A stretch of DNA of 64,000 nt from Deltaproteobacteria bacterium. GTDB taxonomy: Bacteria > Myxococcota_A > UBA9160 > UBA6930. The position numbers were made by a program, and so were the translations under genes. The notes below the pieces were generated by a model. That model made no database searches and was not told the origin of the DNA. It saw only the letters and a program-made list of their open reading frames with translations. The stretch is from assembly GCA_028817435.1 (NCBI GenBank), contig JAPPPQ010000001.1, forward strand, positions 60,018 to 124,017, in the 5' to 3' direction. Shown here piece after piece: positions 1 to 9,050 of the stretch (position 1 is the first letter of the stretch; each line of letters opens with the position of its first letter).

Positions 1-1136
1 TGCGCCAGCGCCCGGACAAAGCGGCCCAGCAGCGGGCGAAACGGCAGATATTCGCCAAAGGGCACCAGGTGAGTCTTGTCGTAGCGCAGCGCCGCGCCGC
101 GCGGCGAAATGGCGTAGGCGCTGTCGTAGAAGCGCAGCGCGCCCCCCCCGGTCTCCATGCCCAGGGCGCCCACCACCAGGGCTGCGCCGGTCTCCCGGGA
201 CAGCGCCTGCAAGCGCGCGCGCAGCGCGGGATCTTCCAGCGAGCCGGGCACCGCGGTTTCGGGCCAGAGCAGCAACTCTGCGCCCTCGGCCGCCGCGCGC
301 CGGGAGAGAGTCTCGTAGATGCCGAGGGTGCGCTCGGCCCAGGCCCGCTCCCACTTGACGCCCTGCTCGATGTTGCCCTGCAGCACGGCGACGCGCAGCG
401 GGTGCCCGGATTCTCCCGGCTGCGCCGCCCAGCCGCCCAGCCAGCCCGCCAGGTGCAGCGCCGCGGCGGCGAGCAGCGCCGGGGCCAGGCGCAGCCCCCG
501 CCGCCACCCCCCCGGCGGCCCCCAGAACCCGCGCAGGGCCGCCGCGCAAAAAACCGTCGCAAAGGAGAGTCCATACACGCCGCACCAGGGCGCCAGCCCC
601 ATCAGCAGCGGATTGCGGTGCTGGGCGTAGCCGAGCGTGGCCCAGGTGAAGCCGCTGAGCAGCACGCTGCGCAACTGATCCAGCGCCGTCCACCACGCGG
701 CCAGGGCCAGGGGCGAATCTGCGCCGCGCCGCGCGAGCCAGGCCGCGCCCGCGCCAAAGGCCGCGGTGCAGAGCGCGGGCTGCACCGCAATGGCAAAGGG
801 CGCAGCCGCGCCGGCCCAAACGGGGGCCTGGCCGTAGCGCACCACCGCCACATAACTCCAATGCAAAATGGCGGCGTGAGAGAGCAGCCCCAGCGCGAAG
901 CCCCACCACAGCGCGCGCTTCGGCGCAAGCCCGCGCAGCACCAGCAACAGCAGCGCGGGAGAGAGCCAGGCGCAGAGCCAGCCCAAATCCAGCACCGCAT
1001 CTGCCGCGCCCGCGCCCGCCGCGCCTGCAAAGGGCGGCCAGCCCGCCAGCCAATCCGGCAACCAGCCCGGCAGCGGCTGGGGAAAGGCGAAAAAAGTGGC
1101 GGCGAGATACGCCGCGGCAATTGCGCGCCGGCTCAC
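1..1136 (-). CDS. lnt: apolipoprotein N-acyltransferase (C-terminus cut by window edge)
   Basis: Inner-membrane enzyme that adds the third acyl chain to the N-terminal cysteine of outer-membrane lipoproteins, using phospholipid as donor. Several hydrophobic helices fill roughly the first 200 residues. A nitrilase-like domain follows with the catalytic Glu in [11 protein letters not shown] (E293) and the catalytic Lys in [15 protein letters not shown] (K354). The catalytic Cys and final membrane helix lie beyond the window: about 378 of an expected ~510 residues are visible. The start is a GTG inside a GTGA overlap with the ybeY stop, so translation is probably coupled to ybeY. phoH-like, ybeY and lnt also lie together in many Proteobacteria, usually with corC between, which is absent here. 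Confidence 0.93.
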   Translation of the reverse strand, partial: MSRRAIAAAYLAATFFAFPQPLPGWLPDWLAGWPPFAGAAGAGAADAVLDLGWLCAWLSPALLLLVLRGLAPKRALWWGFALGLLSHAAILHWSYVAVVRYGQAPVWAGAAAPFAIAVQPALCTAAFGAGAAWLARRGADSPLALAAWWTALDQLRSVLLSGFTWATLGYAQHRNPLLMGLAPWCGVYGLSFATVFCAAALRGFWGPPGGWRRGLRLAPALLAAAALHLAGWLGGWAAQPGESGHPLRVAVLQGNIEQGVKWERAWAERTLGIYETLSRRAAAEGAELLLWPETAVPGSLEDPALRARLQALSRETGAALVVGALGMETGGGALRFYDSAYAISPRGAALRYDKTHLVPFGEYLPFRPLLGRFVRALA

Positions 1137-1563
1137 GGCCCCACGGCCTCGAAGAGCTCGCGCTCCCGCTGCTGCATAATGCGGGCCTCGGCGGGGGCGG
1201 CGTGGTCGTAGCCAAACAAATGCAGCACGCCGTGAATCAGCAGCCGCAGCAATTCCTCGCCGAAGCTGTGCCCGGCCTCCCGGGCCTGGCGCTCGGCAAT
1301 GTCCACGGCAATCACCACATCGCCCAGCAGAGCGCCGCGGTGCCGGGCGTGGTCGCCTTCCAGCAGCGAGAAGGCCAGCACATCCGTGGGGCCGCGCCGC
1401 CCGCGCCAGCGCTGGTTGGCCGCCGCCATGGCGGCAGAGTCCACCAGCGCTACGGAGAGCTCGGCCTCTGCGGCGTCCAGCGCGCAAAGCAGCGCCCGCG
1501 CCTGCGACTCGAGCCGCTCCGCCCCATGCGCCCAGGGAGCGGGCGGCCCCGAAAGCTGCACCG

Positions 1564-1567
<4 letters not shown>
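1133..1567 (-). CDS. ybeY: endoribonuclease YbeY, 16S rRNA maturation factor
   Basis: Metal-dependent endoribonuclease of the UPF0054 family, involved in 3' end maturation of 16S rRNA and ribosome quality control. The signature zinc motif is intact near the C-terminus in [14 protein letters not shown] (H112, H116, H122). Preceding family features [10 protein letters not shown] and [10 protein letters not shown] are present. At 144 residues it has the usual length. It overlaps the phoH-like gene by ATGA upstream and lnt by GTGA downstream, so the three genes form one coupled operon on the minus strand. Confidence 0.93.
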
Positions 1568-2580
<1,013 letters not shown>

Positions 2581-2678
2581 GGGCGGCAGCGTAGCGCGGT
2601 CCGGGGGTGGCGGAGAGGCGCAGGGCTCGCCTATGCTGCGCGCCGGTTCGAGCCCCGCATGGCGGGGGGGGAGACGCT

Positions 2679-2945
2679 TTGGCGAATCACAAGTCTGCAG
2701 AAAAGCGCGCGCGGCAGGCGCTGGTGCGGCGCGCCCGCAACCGCCAGGTGCGCAGCGCCGTGCGCAGCTCGGTGAAGGCGCTGCGCCGGGCCATTGAGGC
2801 GGGAGACGACGGCGAGACTCAGCAGAAGCTGCGCGCGGCGGAGAGCCGCATCCGCCGGGCCGCCAGCAAGGGCGTCATCAAGCAGGCGACGGCGAACCGC
2901 CAGGTTTCGCGCCTCACCCAGGCTGTGCAGCGCGCCGCGCGCTGA
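2679..2945 (+). CDS. rpsT: 30S ribosomal protein S20
   Basis: Primary 16S rRNA-binding protein of the small ribosomal subunit. The product opens with the family signature (M)ANHKSAEKRARQ and is rich in Arg, Lys and Ala throughout; 88 residues is the expected size. The start is a TTG at 2679, chosen because the conserved ANHKSAEKRAR must follow the initiator. A purine-rich GGGGGGGAG tract (about 2664-2672) provides the ribosome binding site. An upstream ATG at 2607 would add 24 non-conserved residues. E. coli rpsT also uses a UUG start, linked there to autogenous control. The stop abuts the stop of the convergent adenosyltransferase gene. Confidence 0.95.
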   Translation: MANHKSAEKRARQALVRRARNRQVRSAVRSSVKALRRAIEAGDDGETQQKLRAAESRIRRAASKGVIKQATANRQVSRLTQAVQRAAR

Positions 2946-2959
2946 TCAGCGGCGCGGCG
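2933..2959. terminator. inverted repeat between convergent rpsT and cobalamin adenosyltransferase genes
   Basis: A near-perfect inverted repeat is centred on the junction of the two stop codons (core GCTGATCAGC at 2941-2950). It extends outward to about 13 pairs with one bulged base. It has no T-tract, so it would be a bidirectional hairpin or an RNA-end stabiliser rather than a textbook intrinsic terminator. Confidence 0.4.
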
Positions 2960-3596
2960 TCCACTCCCGGTCCGCAGTGCCGTTGCGCCGGTTGGCGGCG
3001 CGGGCCATGGCGAAGAGCAGATCGGAGAGGCGGTTCAGGTAGCCGAGCGCGGCGGGGTGCAGCGGCTCGGCGCTGTGCAGGCTGACGCAGCGCCGCTCGG
3101 CGCGGCGGCACACCGTGCGCGCCAGGTGCAGGGCGGCGGCGGACTGCGTGCCGCCCGGCAGGATGAAGCGGCGCAGCGGCGTCAGCTCTGCCTCGAAGCC
3201 GTCTATGTGCCGCTCCAGCGCTGCGATGTCCTCGTCGCGGGGCTCGGGAACGCCGCCCTTGGCGCGCAGCCCGGCATCGGGGGCGGCGAGATACGAGCCG
3301 AGATCGAAAATCTCCCCCTGCAGGCGCTGGCACAGATCCGCCAGCTCGGCCAGGGCCACCCCCCGCCGCTGCGCTTCCTCGCGCTCAGACTGCGGGGCTT
3401 CTGCGAAGGCAGCCGCCTGCGCCTCCACCTCCGCGTGCCGGGATTCCCGCCGGCACTGCGCGGCGGCGACGCCCAGCACGGCGTTGAGCTCGTCGAGAGC
3501 GCCGTAGGCTTCGACGCGCAGGGCGTCTTTGCGGACGCGGCCGGGGGCGAACAGGCCCGTCTCGCCGCCATCGCCGCGGCGCGTGTAGAGCTTCAT
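2946..3596 (-). CDS. cob(I)yrinic acid a,c-diamide / ATP:cob(I)alamin adenosyltransferase, PduO type
   Basis: Transfers the adenosyl group of ATP to cob(I)alamin to make coenzyme B12. The PduO-type ATP-binding N-terminus KLYTRRGDGGETGLF is followed by RVEAYGALDELNAVLG, and the C-terminal helix carries YLNRLSDLLFAMARAANR. These are hallmark motifs of the five-helix-bundle family. 216 residues is slightly long, because of an insertion around 50-75 rich in Glu, Ala and Arg. The start shares ATGA with the stop of ccmH, so the two are probably co-transcribed. No other B12 gene is visible nearby. Confidence 0.9.
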   Translation of the reverse strand: MKLYTRRGDGGETGLFAPGRVRKDALRVEAYGALDELNAVLGVAAAQCRRESRHAEVEAQAAAFAEAPQSEREEAQRRGVALAELADLCQRLQGEIFDLGSYLAAPDAGLRAKGGVPEPRDEDIAALERHIDGFEAELTPLRRFILPGGTQSAAALHLARTVCRRAERRCVSLHSAEPLHPAALGYLNRLSDLLFAMARAANRRNGTADREWTPRR

Positions 3597-4048
3597 CGCG
3601 GGCCGATCTCCCGGTCCACCATGGCGGCGAGCTCCGAATCATCCGGCGCGGGCGCGGCTTCGGCGCTCCGCCCGCCGCGGCGGCTCTGGCGGCGCAGGAA
3701 GCCGAGGGCAATGGCGCCGCCCAGCAAAATCGCCGCGCCGGGCACGGCATAGGCCAAAATGCCGATGCCCTGCGCCCGGGGCGAATGGCGCAGCTGGTCG
3801 CCCCAGACTTCGTAGAGGCGCTGCTCGGTTTCGGCGCGGCCCGCCCCGGCCTGCTCCTGGGCGATGATCCACTGCCGCAGTTGATCGGCCTGCGGGCTGG
3901 GGCATTCGGAAAGGGCGAGGCCGGGGCAAAAGGGACTCATTACCTGCTTCGCCAGCTCGGCGCTCCAGCCGGGGGAATCGGAGTCCTCCCCGGCGGCGGG
4001 GACCGCGGCGAAGGCCAGCAAAAGAATCGCAAGGGCGGCGCGCGGCAT
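3593..4048 (-). CDS. ccmH: CcmH/CcmL-family cytochrome c maturation protein
   Basis: Predicted periplasmic thiol-disulfide protein that reduces apocytochrome c before heme attachment. A signal peptide covers about residues 1-20. The redox motif is the variant form MSPFCPGLALSECPS (C41 and C49) instead of the classical LRCxxCQ, a form I associate with several non-proteobacterial and deltaproteobacterial lineages. A membrane helix follows at about 94-118, then a charged cytoplasmic tail. Length 151. It lies between the serine acetyltransferase gene (3 bp upstream) and the adenosyltransferase gene (ATGA overlap). No other ccm genes are adjacent. Confidence 0.75.
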   Translation of the reverse strand: MPRAALAILLLAFAAVPAAGEDSDSPGWSAELAKQVMSPFCPGLALSECPSPQADQLRQWIIAQEQAGAGRAETEQRLYEVWGDQLRHSPRAQGIGILAYAVPGAAILLGGAIALGFLRRQSRRGGRSAEAAPAPDDSELAAMVDREIGPR

Positions 4049-4051
4049 GGC

Positions 4052-4924
4052 TCAGAGATCCCAGCGGTGCGCGCTGCCGGAATCCCCGCGCTGCCGGATT
4101 TCCTGGCGCGGAGTCTGGGGCACGACCCGTGAATTCGGGGGGACGGAGGCCGTCACATAGGCGTTGCCGTTCACCACGCTGCCCGCGCCCACGACGGTTT
4201 CGCCGCCCAGAATGGTGGCGCCGGGGTAGATGGTCACATCGTCGCCGATGCTGGGGTGGCGCTTCACGCCGCGCACCACCTGGCCGCGGCGCGGCGAAAA
4301 TGCGCCGAGAGTCACGCCGTGATACAGGCGGACGCGGTCGCCAATCTCGCTGGTTTCGCCGATCACCACGCCGGTGCCGTGATCAATGAAGAAGCGGCGG
4401 CCAATGCGCGCGCCGGGGTGAATGTCTATGCCGGTGCGCGCGTGGGCGTGCTCGGTCATGATGCGCGGCAGTTGCGGCACCTGCAGCCGCACCAGCTCGT
4501 GCGCCAGGCGATAGACGGCGATGGCGTGAATCGAGGGATAGGCCGCCAGAATTTCGCCGAAGCTCTTGGCCGCCGGGTCGCCCTCAAAAGCCGCCTCCAC
4601 ATCCTCGGAGAGAAGCTGCCGCACCGCGGGCAGCCGCGGCACGAAGCGCTGCACCACCTGTTCCGGGCGCAGGCCCTCGGGCAGCGGGACGCGGCGCAGC
4701 AGTTGCAGCAGGCACTCGGCCAGCGCGGGAATCTCGGAGCGCAGCACGCTCAGCACGCGCTCATGCAGCACCACGCGCTTCACGCGCTCCGTCCACTCCG
4801 CCACTTCGGGCCAGCCGGGGTGGCCCTCGGCCGCGGCCTTGGAGAGCGCATCGTCCACCGGCGCGGCCAGGGCGGCCACGGCCTGCTCCACGGCCTGCTC
4901 CATGCGCTGCCCGCCCTCGCCCAT
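4052..4924 (-). CDS. cysE: serine O-acetyltransferase (CysE/EpsC-like)
   Basis: Makes O-acetylserine from serine and acetyl-CoA, the committed step to cysteine. An N-terminal helical domain (about 1-150) precedes a left-handed beta-helix of hexapeptide repeats. Family signatures are TGIDIHPGARIG, FFIDHGTGVVIGET and YHGVTLGAFS; the His residues in IDHGTG and YHGVTL belong to the active site. The C-terminus ends with a short acidic and aromatic tail. 290 residues is normal for the longer plant/EpsC-like subgroup. Only about 20 bp separate its start from the divergent Nudix gene. Confidence 0.9.
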   Translation of the reverse strand: MGEGGQRMEQAVEQAVAALAAPVDDALSKAAAEGHPGWPEVAEWTERVKRVVLHERVLSVLRSEIPALAECLLQLLRRVPLPEGLRPEQVVQRFVPRLPAVRQLLSEDVEAAFEGDPAAKSFGEILAAYPSIHAIAVYRLAHELVRLQVPQLPRIMTEHAHARTGIDIHPGARIGRRFFIDHGTGVVIGETSEIGDRVRLYHGVTLGAFSPRRGQVVRGVKRHPSIGDDVTIYPGATILGGETVVGAGSVVNGNAYVTASVPPNSRVVPQTPRQEIRQRGDSGSAHRWDL

Positions 4925-4944
4925 GAACGCTACCTTACCAACTT

Positions 4945-5394
4945 ATGCAGCATCAGAGCGCCGGCGGCGCAGTGGTGCGCCGGACGCCGCGCGGCTTCGA
5001 GCTGGCGCTGGCCGTCCAGCGCGACCGCAACCGGGGCGGCCGCAAAATGGTGCGGCTGCCCAAGGGCCACCTGGATCCGGGCGAAAGCGCCGAAGCTGCC
5101 GCGCTGCGCGAGGTGGCGGAGGAAGTGGGCCTGCGCGCCGTCATTGCCGCGCCGCTGGGCAAGGTCTCCTACTGCTACCGGGAGGCCGGCATCGCCGCGC
5201 CCATTCGCAAGACGGTGCACTTCTACCTGATGGGCTGGCGCGGCGGCGAGCCGCATCCCGCCGATGGCGAAATGTGCGAAGCCTGGTGGTGCGATTTGTC
5301 CCAAGCCGCCGGGCTGCTGAGCTTCGCAACCGAGCGGGAGGTGGTGGCGCGCGCCCGGGGCCTGCTAGCCTCCGCGCATCCCCCCTGCCTGTGA
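4945..5394 (+). CDS. Nudix hydrolase
   Basis: Hydrolase of nucleoside diphosphates linked to another moiety; the substrate cannot be told from sequence. The full Nudix box is present: G41, E47, R55, E56, E59, E60, G62, matching GX5EX7REUXEEXGU. The preceding strand RKMVRLPKGHL resembles diadenosine polyphosphate hydrolase and Nudix RNA-pyrophosphatase-like members. Length 149. There is no clear Shine-Dalgarno sequence before ATG 4945 and only 20 bp to the divergent cysE start, so a leaderless mRNA or a slightly later start is possible. Confidence 0.88.
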   Translation: MQHQSAGGAVVRRTPRGFELALAVQRDRNRGGRKMVRLPKGHLDPGESAEAAALREVAEEVGLRAVIAAPLGKVSYCYREAGIAAPIRKTVHFYLMGWRGGEPHPADGEMCEAWWCDLSQAAGLLSFATEREVVARARGLLASAHPPCL

Positions 5395-5431
5395 ACCCCG
5401 CCGCGCCTCCTGCGGCGGGGCGGGAAGCGCA

Positions 5432-6325
5432 GTGCAATCCACCTTCAGCCCCTCGAGCCTCAACACCTTTGAGAAATGCCCGAAGCAGTATCACTTCCGC
5501 TATGTGGTGAAACTGCCGGTGTCGGGCGAGAGCATCGAGGCATTCGTGGGCAAGCGCGTCCACGAAGTGCTCGAGAAGCTCTACCGCTTTGTGGGCGACC
5601 ACGGCAAGCCGCCCACCCTGGAGCAGGTGCAGTGGCGCTACCGGCAGAACTTCGATTCGCAATTCGACGCGGCGCAGGTGCGCATTGTCCGCAGCGAAAA
5701 CGACCGCGCTTACTACTTTGAGAACGGCGCGCGCTGCCTCGACAACTACTACCGCCGCCACTATCCCTTCGACGGCGACGAGACCCTGGGGCTCGAGCGG
5801 ACGCTGCGCTTCGAGCTGCAGGGCGCGGATGCAGAGCGCGGCTACGCCGTGCGCGGCGTGATTGACCGGCTGGTGCGCGCCCGGGACGGCGTCCTCGAAA
5901 TCCAGGACTTCAAGACCGGCCGCTACATCCCCCGGCAGCAGGAACTCGACCGGGACCGCCAACTCGGCCTCTACGAACTCGGCATCCGCAGGCACTGGGG
6001 CGAGGACGAACCCATCCGCCTGGTGTGGCACTACCTGTTGTCGAATCAGGTGCGCACTTCGCAGCGGACCCCCGAGCAGCGCGCCGCCCTGGGCCGGGAA
6101 ACCACCGAGCTGATAGACCGCATCCGCAGCGAGCAGGTCTGGGCGGCGCGGCCCAGCAAGCTCTGCGACTGGTGCGAATACCGGGAATTCTGCCCCGCCG
6201 CCGACGGCGAGAGCCCCCTGCCCGCCCGCGCAACCGCACCGCCCACCCCCGAAGCCGCGCCCACGCCCGCATCCACAGCCGAAGCGGCAACGGCCGGGGG
6301 CAGCGGCCAGCCCACGCTGCTCTGA
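5432..6325 (+). CDS. PD-(D/E)XK nuclease with predicted Fe-S cluster (RecB/Cas4/AddB-like)
   Basis: Predicted single-domain exonuclease of the RecB superfamily. The family opening SPSSLNTFEKCPKQYHFRY carries the first cysteine (C16). The catalytic strand GVLEIQDFKTG supplies the Asp and Lys of the nuclease core, followed by the QLGLYELGI motif. The C-terminal CDWCEYREFC gives C245, C248 and C254. The arrangement C-(Xn)-CX2C-X5-C is the 4Fe-4S cluster signature of AddB and Cas4. A Pro/Ala-rich tail of about 40 residues follows. The start is GTG 5432 with GGGAAG upstream. There are no cas genes in the window, and the next gene is a methyltransferase-nuclease fusion, so a DNA-repair or defence role is inferred. 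Confidence 0.85.
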   Translation: MQSTFSPSSLNTFEKCPKQYHFRYVVKLPVSGESIEAFVGKRVHEVLEKLYRFVGDHGKPPTLEQVQWRYRQNFDSQFDAAQVRIVRSENDRAYYFENGARCLDNYYRRHYPFDGDETLGLERTLRFELQGADAERGYAVRGVIDRLVRARDGVLEIQDFKTGRYIPRQQELDRDRQLGLYELGIRRHWGEDEPIRLVWHYLLSNQVRTSQRTPEQRAALGRETTELIDRIRSEQVWAARPSKLCDWCEYREFCPAADGESPLPARATAPPTPEAAPTPASTAEAATAGGSGQPTLL

Positions 6326-6379
6326 GCTATCCTCCGGCCCGCGCCGGGCGGCGCGCGGCAAAATAGATATGGAGAAATC

Positions 6380-7819
6380 ATGGCCAGGGGAAAGCTCTAC
6401 TACGGAGACAACCTCGACTGGATGAAGCAATGGCCGGATGAATCCGTGGATCTCGTTTATCTGGATCCGCCCTTCAACTCCAAGGCCAGTTACAACATCC
6501 TGTGGGAAAAGGAGGCCCGCAACGGCGCACCCGCACAAGTGCTGGCCTTCGAAGACACTTGGCACTGGGTGAATCCCCGCACCAGGAGCAGCCAGGCCGC
6601 CGAGCGCAATTTCGACGCCGCGCTCGCCGTGGGCGGACAACTCGCGCGCTATATGCAGGCGATGATGCAGCTTCACGGCCCCTGCGGATTGCTGGCCTAT
6701 CTGGCGCACCTGGCGCCCCGTCTGGCCGAAATGCACCGCTTGCTGAAGCCCACGGGGTCCATTTATCTGCACTGCGACCCCAGCGCGGGCTATTACATCC
6801 GCACCCTGCTCGACGCCATATTTGGCCCGAAGAACTTCCGCAACGAGATTGTGTGGTGCTACGCCGGGCCGAGTTTTGTGAAGCGGTGGTTTCCCAGAAA
6901 ACACGACACGATTCTTTTTTATGCAAAGAGCGACGAAGCCTTCTTCGATTTGCCGCTGGCCGAGCACAAAAGCGGTTTGCACAACAAGGGAACCGTTTTC
7001 GGAAAGAGGGACGGCGACGAAGCCGCGGTGCGAAAACGGGAAGCCGAGGGGAAATCCCTGGAAGACTGGTGGACGGACATCGGCGCGGGCGGGCATATGC
7101 CGAGAAAAGAGCGCCTCGGCTACCCCACGCAAAAGCCCGAGGCGCTGCTGCGGCGCATTCTCCAGGCCAGCAGCCGGGAGGGCGATATGGTGCTGGACCC
7201 CTACTGCGGCTGCGGAACCACCATCCATGTGGCCGAGCAACTCGGGCGCAACTACATGGGCGTGGACATCACCCACTATGCCATTGAAATCATCGAATTC
7301 CGCTTCCGCTCCAAGCTGCTGATGCCGCCGCCCCCCGTGGAAGGCAGGCCCGCCGATCTGGGCGGCGCGCGGGAATTGTTTGCGCGCAGCCCCTTTCAAT
7401 TCGAGGCATGGGCCATTGGCCGCTGCGGCGCGGGGCGCATTCAGCCCAATGAGCGAAAAGTGGGCGACCGGGGCATTGACGGCCGCGCCTATTTTGCCGA
7501 TGGCAGCGAGCGGCACCTGCTCGTGGCCCAGGTGAAGGGCGGGCGGAACATCGGCCCCGGCGCGGTGCGCGATTTGAAGGGCGTCATGCAGCGGGAAAAT
7601 GCGAAGCTCGGCATTCTGATCGGCATGGAGCGCAGCATTACAAAAGGCGTCGCCCGGGAGCTTTCCGCCGGAAGCGTGCAGGTGGGCCGGGAGTCCTACC
7701 CGAAACTGCAGTATTGGAGCATGGAGGATTACTTCGAGGGCGGACGCCCCAGACTCCCCGCCCTGATCGGGCGCCACGAGCGGGACCAGGTCACCATGGA
7801 GCACGGCGGCGCAGACTGA
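6380..7819 (+). CDS. DNA methyltransferase fused to Mrr-like restriction endonuclease domain
   Basis: Predicted adenine-N6 or cytosine-N4 methyltransferase, about residues 1-310. Motif IV is DPPF at 29-32 and the SAM-binding motif I is DPYCGCGTT at 273-281, the beta-class order. The region between should hold target recognition. The C-terminal part (about 335-450) looks like an Mrr-type nuclease: GDRGIDGRAYF (D367), then LLVAQVKGG (Q384, K386) and ELSAG-like strands, giving a D-(X16)-QxK active site. One polypeptide may therefore both modify and cut. The gene stands alone after the Fe-S nuclease gene. Spacing and codon use do not strongly mark it as foreign, although it has AT-richer patches around 6.9 kb. 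Confidence 0.87.
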   Translation: MARGKLYYGDNLDWMKQWPDESVDLVYLDPPFNSKASYNILWEKEARNGAPAQVLAFEDTWHWVNPRTRSSQAAERNFDAALAVGGQLARYMQAMMQLHGPCGLLAYLAHLAPRLAEMHRLLKPTGSIYLHCDPSAGYYIRTLLDAIFGPKNFRNEIVWCYAGPSFVKRWFPRKHDTILFYAKSDEAFFDLPLAEHKSGLHNKGTVFGKRDGDEAAVRKREAEGKSLEDWWTDIGAGGHMPRKERLGYPTQKPEALLRRILQASSREGDMVLDPYCGCGTTIHVAEQLGRNYMGVDITHYAIEIIEFRFRSKLLMPPPPVEGRPADLGGARELFARSPFQFEAWAIGRCGAGRIQPNERKVGDRGIDGRAYFADGSERHLLVAQVKGGRNIGPGAVRDLKGVMQRENAKLGILIGMERSITKGVARELSAGSVQVGRESYPKLQYWSMEDYFEGGRPRLPALIGRHERDQVTMEHGGAD

Positions 7820-7851
7820 GGCCGCCGGCAAAAATGGGCTAGGCTTTGGGC

Positions 7852-8607
7852 ATGGCGCTTCGCATTGAGCGGATTCCCACCTGGCGCGACAACTACACCT
7901 ACCTGCTGGTCTGCGAAGAGACGGGCGAGGCGGCGGTGGTGGACGCGCCGGAGGCGGAGCCGGTGCTGCGCCGCGCAGAGGCGCAGGGCGTCCGCATCAC
8001 CCAGGTGCTCTCCACCCACCACCACCCGGACCATTCCATGGCGAACCCGGAACTCGCCGCCCGCACCGGCGCGCCGGTGCTCGGCCACCACTCCGACGCC
8101 GCGCGGCTGCCCGGCTTCAGCGGCGGGCTCGATGAGGGCGATCTGGTCTCGGTGGGACGCGCGCAGGCGCGGGTGCTGTTCGTTCCCGCGCACACACGGG
8201 GGCACATTGCCTACCACTTCGAGGCGGACGCCGCGCTGTTCTGCGGCGACACGCTCTTCGCCGCTGGTTGCGGGCGGCTCTTCGAGGGCACGCCGCAAAT
8301 GATGTTCGAGGCCATGCAAAAACTCGGCGCGCTGCCCGGCAACACCCGGGTTTTTTGCGGGCACGAATACACCGAAGCGAATCTGCGCTTTGCCGCACAC
8401 CTGGAGCCGCAAAACGAAGCAGTGCAGCGCGCGCTGGAGCAGGCGGCGGCCAAGCGCGCCCGCGCCGCTGCCGACTGGCACGACGCCACGCCCGAAGAGA
8501 TGACGGTGCCCAGCACCATCGCCGGCGAGCACGCCACCAACCCCTTCATGCGCGCCGAAAGCGCCGGGGAACTCGGACGCCGCCGCGCGCTGAAGGACAG
8601 CTTCTGA
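7852..8607 (+). CDS. gloB: hydroxyacylglutathione hydrolase (glyoxalase II)
   Basis: Metallo-beta-lactamase-fold thioesterase that releases D-lactate and glutathione from S-lactoylglutathione. The di-metal motif is STHHHPDHSMAN, with later ligands in PAHTRGHIAYH, FCGDTLFAAGCGRLFEG and FCGHEYTEANLRFA. The last two are specific signatures of GloB over other lactamase-fold proteins. The C-terminal substrate-binding domain is present, and 251 residues is the usual length. ATG 7852 is preferred over a TTG two codons upstream because the conserved LRIERIPTWRDNYTYLL follows at once. Confidence 0.93.
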   Translation: MALRIERIPTWRDNYTYLLVCEETGEAAVVDAPEAEPVLRRAEAQGVRITQVLSTHHHPDHSMANPELAARTGAPVLGHHSDAARLPGFSGGLDEGDLVSVGRAQARVLFVPAHTRGHIAYHFEADAALFCGDTLFAAGCGRLFEGTPQMMFEAMQKLGALPGNTRVFCGHEYTEANLRFAAHLEPQNEAVQRALEQAAAKRARAAADWHDATPEEMTVPSTIAGEHATNPFMRAESAGELGRRRALKDSF

Positions 8608-9035
8608 GCACCGCCGGGCCGCCCGCGGGCGCGGCGTGCAGCTATCTGCGCCACCGCGTCGCCTACTACGAAACCGACGCCATGGGCATCGTCCACCACT
8701 CGAATTACATCCGCTATCTGGAGCTCGGCCGCGTGCGCTTTCTCGCCGAGCGGCACCGGCCCTACACGGAATATGTGGCCGCCGGGCTGCACTTCGCCGT
8801 AACCCGGGTCGAGTGCGATTACCGCCGCTCCGCGTGCTTCGATGAAGAGCTCTCCATCTGCACCTGGCTCGAATGGGTGCGCGGCGCATCGCTGCGCATG
8901 GCCTACACCATTGCGGGGCCGCGCGGCCTGCTCGTCTGCGCCGCCACCGAGCACGCCATGGCTTCGGATACGGGCCGCGTCCGCCGCATTCCCCCCGCCT
9001 GGCGCGAAGAACTGGCGCGCCTCGCCGCCGGTTGA
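8604..9035 (+). CDS. acyl-CoA thioesterase, YbgC/4HBT hotdog family
   Basis: Cytoplasmic single-hotdog thioesterase. The active-site segment YYETDAMGIVHHSNYIRYLELGR matches the YbgC/4-hydroxybenzoyl-CoA thioesterase pattern DxMGxVxHxNYxxxxExGR, including the catalytic Asp. There is no ATG before this motif. The best start is a CTG at 8604 overlapping the gloB stop, with AGGACAG upstream, giving 143 residues, which suits the family. The substrate is unknown. The menaquinone operon in this window lacks a DHNA-CoA thioesterase, and cyanobacteria use a hotdog enzyme of this general kind for that step, so it is a candidate by inference only. Confidence 0.8.
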   Translation: MSTAGPPAGAACSYLRHRVAYYETDAMGIVHHSNYIRYLELGRVRFLAERHRPYTEYVAAGLHFAVTRVECDYRRSACFDEELSICTWLEWVRGASLRMAYTIAGPRGLLVCAATEHAMASDTGRVRRIPPAWREELARLAAG

Positions 9036-9050
9036 GCCGCTCTGCGCGGC

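Noticed and set aside
2581..2678. tRNA-like GGTTCGAGCCC before rpsT
   Set aside because: No matching acceptor, D or anticodon arms can be formed around it and the T-stem has a mismatch.
5432..6325. Cas4
   Set aside because: It shares the Fe-S nuclease layout but has no cas neighbours; general RecB/AddB-like nuclease is safer.
5141..7831. Very long open frame (896 codons) antisense to the Nudix, nuclease and methyltransferase genes
   Set aside because: The product has no recognisable domain, and the opposite strand encodes three proteins with clear motifs. Long antisense frames are expected at this GC content.
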